This document shows, one piece after another, positions 40,736 to 42,870 of a stretch of DNA of 42,870 nt (the first letter of the stretch is position 1; the number at the start of each line of letters is the position of its first letter). The translations under genes were made by a program, and so were the position numbers. The stretch is from a bacterium (GTDB lineage Bacteria; Desulfobacterota; JAPLJL01). The notes under the pieces were generated by a model. That model was not told the origin of the DNA, ran no database searches, and saw only the letters and a list, made by a program, of their open reading frames with translations. Where the stretch lies: contig JAQTNV010000008.1 in assembly GCA_028713675.1 (NCBI GenBank), positions 42,885 through 85,754 on the forward strand. Reading direction: 5' to 3'.

Positions 40736-40812
40736 GCTACCCATCTTGTTTATATATTGATTAAGAATCAGCTGAGAAAACCCTGATAAAAAATCCAGCG
40801 GCAGGCTTTACC

Positions 40813-41124
40813 CTACAGCAGGCCCCGGAGAGACCAGAGCACTAATTCACTCATCTTTTTCAACTTATCCCTGAATTCAGGGTCCCGGCGGATATTCCGG
40901 TACCATTCGCGGAACTTCTGGGGATCATCATTGAAATCCCGGCACAACTCGTGCATATAGGTGAGCAGCCCGAGTTCGGGGTTGAAATACCCCTCATGAA
41001 ACGGGGAATAATAATACCCGCACTCTCGGAGCGCCTCCTGCCATTCCTGCGCCCGGTCCGGGTAGTAGCCAAACTCAAACTTGATGGAAAGCACGGAGTC
41101 TACCCCGTACGATTTCCGGTCCAT
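40813..41124 (-). CDS. Small protein of unknown function, similar to the element protein at 31332-31604
   Basis: A 103-residue soluble protein. FEFGYYPDRAQEWQEALRECGYYYSPFHEGYFNPELGLLTYMHELCRDFNDDPQKFREWYRNIRRDPEFRDKL shares an ordered set of residues with the small protein inside the integrated element (W--LRE-G, G--N-E-G, F-D, FREW-R, DPE-R). I chose the ATG at 41124 because AAGAAGG lies upstream, and the frame is open to 41166. No domain is recognised. It stands alone between repeat-rich gaps. Confidence 0.55.
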   Translation of the reverse strand: MDRKSYGVDSVLSIKFEFGYYPDRAQEWQEALRECGYYYSPFHEGYFNPELGLLTYMHELCRDFNDDPQKFREWYRNIRRDPEFRDKLKKMSELVLWSLRGLL

Positions 41125-41548
41125 CGCTCTGCCTTCTTTCCGGGATTTTTTCCGATAAACCGCCAATTTATTAAACGGTTTGCTTAAAAAAACCCGATTC
41201 TAAATCTTCATTGGCAACCGCGTATTTTTAATTATAATGAACAAGTAAAGCGGGGAAAAGAGTCGCCTAAAAGCTCAAAGGTCAAAGCTCAAAGTTCAAA
41301 GGAGAAAGGGGAAAGCGAAAAGCTCAAAGGTGAAAGGTCAAAGGAAAGACAAAATAAATCAGTAGCCAAAAGCTCATAGGTTATTGAGCGCCAAATAGAC
41401 GATACCAACCAGAAAAACTATAAAGACACAATAGACCCAATGGATTTATCCCGAAGGTCTTATCTGAGGAACACTATGGACACTATGGACACTACGGATT
41501 TATCCCGAAGGTTTTATCTGAGGGACACTATGGACATTGTTTATTGAT
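41125..41548. repeat. Gene-free region with low-complexity and 54-bp direct repeats
   Basis: 41270-41350 is a run of AAAGCTCAAAGGTCAAAG-type repeats. GGATTTATCCCGAAGGT-TTATCTGAGG-ACACTATGGAC occurs at 41442 and again at 41496 (period 54). ACACTATGG units are further repeated between and after them. No ORF or clear promoter is seen, although the region must drive the O-antigen ligase gene. Confidence 0.7.
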
Positions 41549-42870
41549 ATGAATTATTCCCGACCAAAATTCTTTCAATCCGCAACCGCCTTCATCATCC
41601 TGTTCGCGGCGGCCGCCGTCCCGCTTTTCTTCGTCGGGTTTGAATTCTCCGTCACCAAGATCGCGTTTTTAAGCGTCCTGGCCACCCTCGGAACCGGCTG
41701 CCTGTCCCTCGCGATCGAAGCCCCGCCGCGGGTCAGGATCCCCTCCGCGGGCCTTCCCCTGCTCGGGTTCCTGGGTTTCGCCGTGATTTCCGCCCTCGGC
41801 GCGGAAAACCGGCCGGCGGCCGGGATGGAGATGATGAATCTCGCTCCCGGTCTCGTATTTTTCTTTCTGGCTTATTTCTCTTTTCCCGGTCCGGGTTTCC
41901 GGAAGCTCGCCCTCGCCCTGGCCCTCCCGGTCGCCGGGGTTTCCCTGATCGGGATCCTGCAGTTCTTCGAGATCCTCCCGATCGGGATGGACCGCTACGG
42001 GGCCAAGGACCCCGCTTCCACCCTCGGGCTTTCCAATTTCTCCGCGGAATACCTGGCCGCCGTCCTCCCGCTCCTGGCCGCCGCGGGGGCGGCCCGGGAG
42101 AAAATTCTCATCCGGATTATCCTGGCGGTTCCCTTCGGTCTCGGGATTTTTTATCTTCTCCTCACCGGGAACCGGGCCGGCTGGCTCGGGTTCCTGGCGG
42201 GAGCGGCGCTCATGATTTTCATCGCGCTGGCCGCGGCGGCGGGCCGCAAGCGAAAAGACCCCGCGCCCGCTTCCGGATCCAAAACCGCCCTCCGCTTCCT
42301 CTGGCTCCCCGGGCTCCTGGCCGGGCTGGCCGTTATTTTCCTTCTCCTGACGCCCGCCGGGAGGGGAATGCCCTCCCGTTTCGCCTCCATCTTCAATCTG
42401 CACGACCCGGCCATCCGTTTCCGCGTCCTTGCTTTCCAGGAAGCCCTGCGCATATCCCGGGATCATCCCTTCCTGGGGGTGGGGCCGGGAAACTTCTCGG
42501 TGGTGGAGCCGCTTTACCAGACCCCGGGAATGGAAAACCTCTACCAGGGGAAAAACATCGATATCAGCCGGGTCCACAACGAGTACCTGGGCGCGCTGGC
42601 CGAGCTGGGGATCCCGGCCGCCCTGCTGTTTTTCCTTTTCCTGGGGCTCCTGCTGAATGCGCTCCTCCGTTCCCTCCGCTCCGCGCCGGACCGGGAGGAA
42701 TTCCTGTCCCGGCTGGGGATCAGCGGAGGGCTCGCCGCCAGCCTGGTCACCGCCTTTTTCAGTTTCAACCTGCATAACCCCGCTTCGGGATTTATTTTCT
42801 GGGTCCTGGCGGGCCTGGCCCTGAAAGCCGGCGAGATGAAAACCGGGGAACCGCCCCGGGCAAACCGGGG
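41549..42870 (+). CDS. O-antigen ligase family membrane protein (partial, runs off the right end)
   Basis: The frame is open from the ATG at 41549 to the window end (about 440 codons). The protein has around ten hydrophobic helices: FIILFAAAAVPLFFVGFEF, LAALPLL-rich segments, ILIRIILAVPFGLGIFYLLL and others. The Wzy/WaaL signature is present. LLTGNRAGWLGFLAG and the large periplasmic loop FRVLAFQEALRISRDHPFLGVGPGNF come first, then SRVHNEYLGALAELGIPAALLFF. Members join O-antigen to lipid A-core or polymerise sugar repeats at the outer face of the inner membrane. No Shine-Dalgarno is evident (TTGTTTATTGAT before ATG). The C-terminus is missing, and a TPR tail is possible as in many relatives. 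It fits the surface polysaccharide genes just upstream. Confidence 0.88.
   Translation, partial: MNYSRPKFFQSATAFIILFAAAAVPLFFVGFEFSVTKIAFLSVLATLGTGCLSLAIEAPPRVRIPSAGLPLLGFLGFAVISALGAENRPAAGMEMMNLAPGLVFFFLAYFSFPGPGFRKLALALALPVAGVSLIGILQFFEILPIGMDRYGAKDPASTLGLSNFSAEYLAAVLPLLAAAGAAREKILIRIILAVPFGLGIFYLLLTGNRAGWLGFLAGAALMIFIALAAAAGRKRKDPAPASGSKTALRFLWLPGLLAGLAVIFLLLTPAGRGMPSRFASIFNLHDPAIRFRVLAFQEALRISRDHPFLGVGPGNFSVVEPLYQTPGMENLYQGKNIDISRVHNEYLGALAELGIPAALLFFLFLGLLLNALLRSLRSAPDREEFLSRLGISGGLAASLVTAFFSFNLHNPASGFIFWVLAGLALKAGEMKTGEPPRANR

Noticed and set aside
41669-42775. 368-codon open frame on the minus strand opposite the O-antigen ligase
   Set aside because: Glu/Gly/Arg-rich shadow of a hydrophobic plus-strand gene with Wzy/WaaL signatures.
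1-42870. CRISPR array
   Set aside because: No regularly spaced identical 25-40 bp repeats with unique spacers were seen. The tandem repeats at 1.5 kb and 41.4 kb lack spacers of that kind.

Overview
The window is a stretch of bacterial chromosome with moderately high GC and many short palindromic repeats between genes. It carries one visibly AT-rich integrated element at about 28.1-37.4 kb. Several chromosomal genes point to a Gram-negative envelope: a Blc-type lipocalin, other lipoproteins, a heptosyltransferase-type GT9, an O-antigen ligase and a parvulin lipoprotein. The gene mix would fit an environmental anaerobe such as Desulfobacterota or Acidobacteriota/Aminicenantes. No rRNA or other taxonomic marker is present, so this placement is inference only.

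Layout. 1-4.2 kb: tail of a TPR protein, a lipoprotein parvulin with a strong terminator, a 109-bp tandem repeat that re-copies that terminator and the end of the next gene, and a secreted protein of about 20 TPRs. 4.4-9.5 kb: three same-strand genes (polysaccharide pyruvyl transferase, AGPS-like FAD oxidase, DUF362), with a strongly structured element of about 200 bp before the DUF362 gene. 9.9-17.7 kb: mostly minus-strand genes (lipid kinase, lipoprotein with ComEA-type HhH domain, zinc-ribbon methyltransferase, RNB ribonuclease, cold-shock protein, ComEC-like metallo-hydrolase, HExxH membrane protein), plus a plus-strand lipocalin with a cysteine-rich tail. 17.8-24.7 kb: three tandem YfhO-type GT-C membrane proteins, strongly mosaic in identity. 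24.8-27.9 kb: MddA/ICMT-like membrane methyltransferase, TlpA-like thioredoxin, CrtI-like FAD oxidoreductase.

28.1-37.4 kb: an integrative element of about 9.2 kb in a tRNA-Lys(TTT) gene. A 45-bp direct repeat, 41 bp of which is the 5' part of the tRNA, bounds it. The intact tRNA lies 13 bp beyond the integrase stop codon, so its 5' part and upstream region now belong to the element. The element holds an AlpA-like HTH protein, a SpoVG-family protein, a CHC2 primase-type protein and a P-loop ATPase in one tight operon. It also has two exported cargo proteins, an XRE regulator, a 758-residue protein ending in an Mrr-type nuclease domain (candidate defence gene), a small RHH-like protein and a tyrosine integrase. 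No capsid or packaging genes are visible, so it looks like a satellite or defence-island type element rather than a prophage.

37.4-42.9 kb: surface polysaccharide genes (GT9, GT39-type GT-C protein, O-antigen ligase running off the end), with degenerate copies of the GT9 5' end, palindromic repeats, and a small protein that resembles one inside the element.
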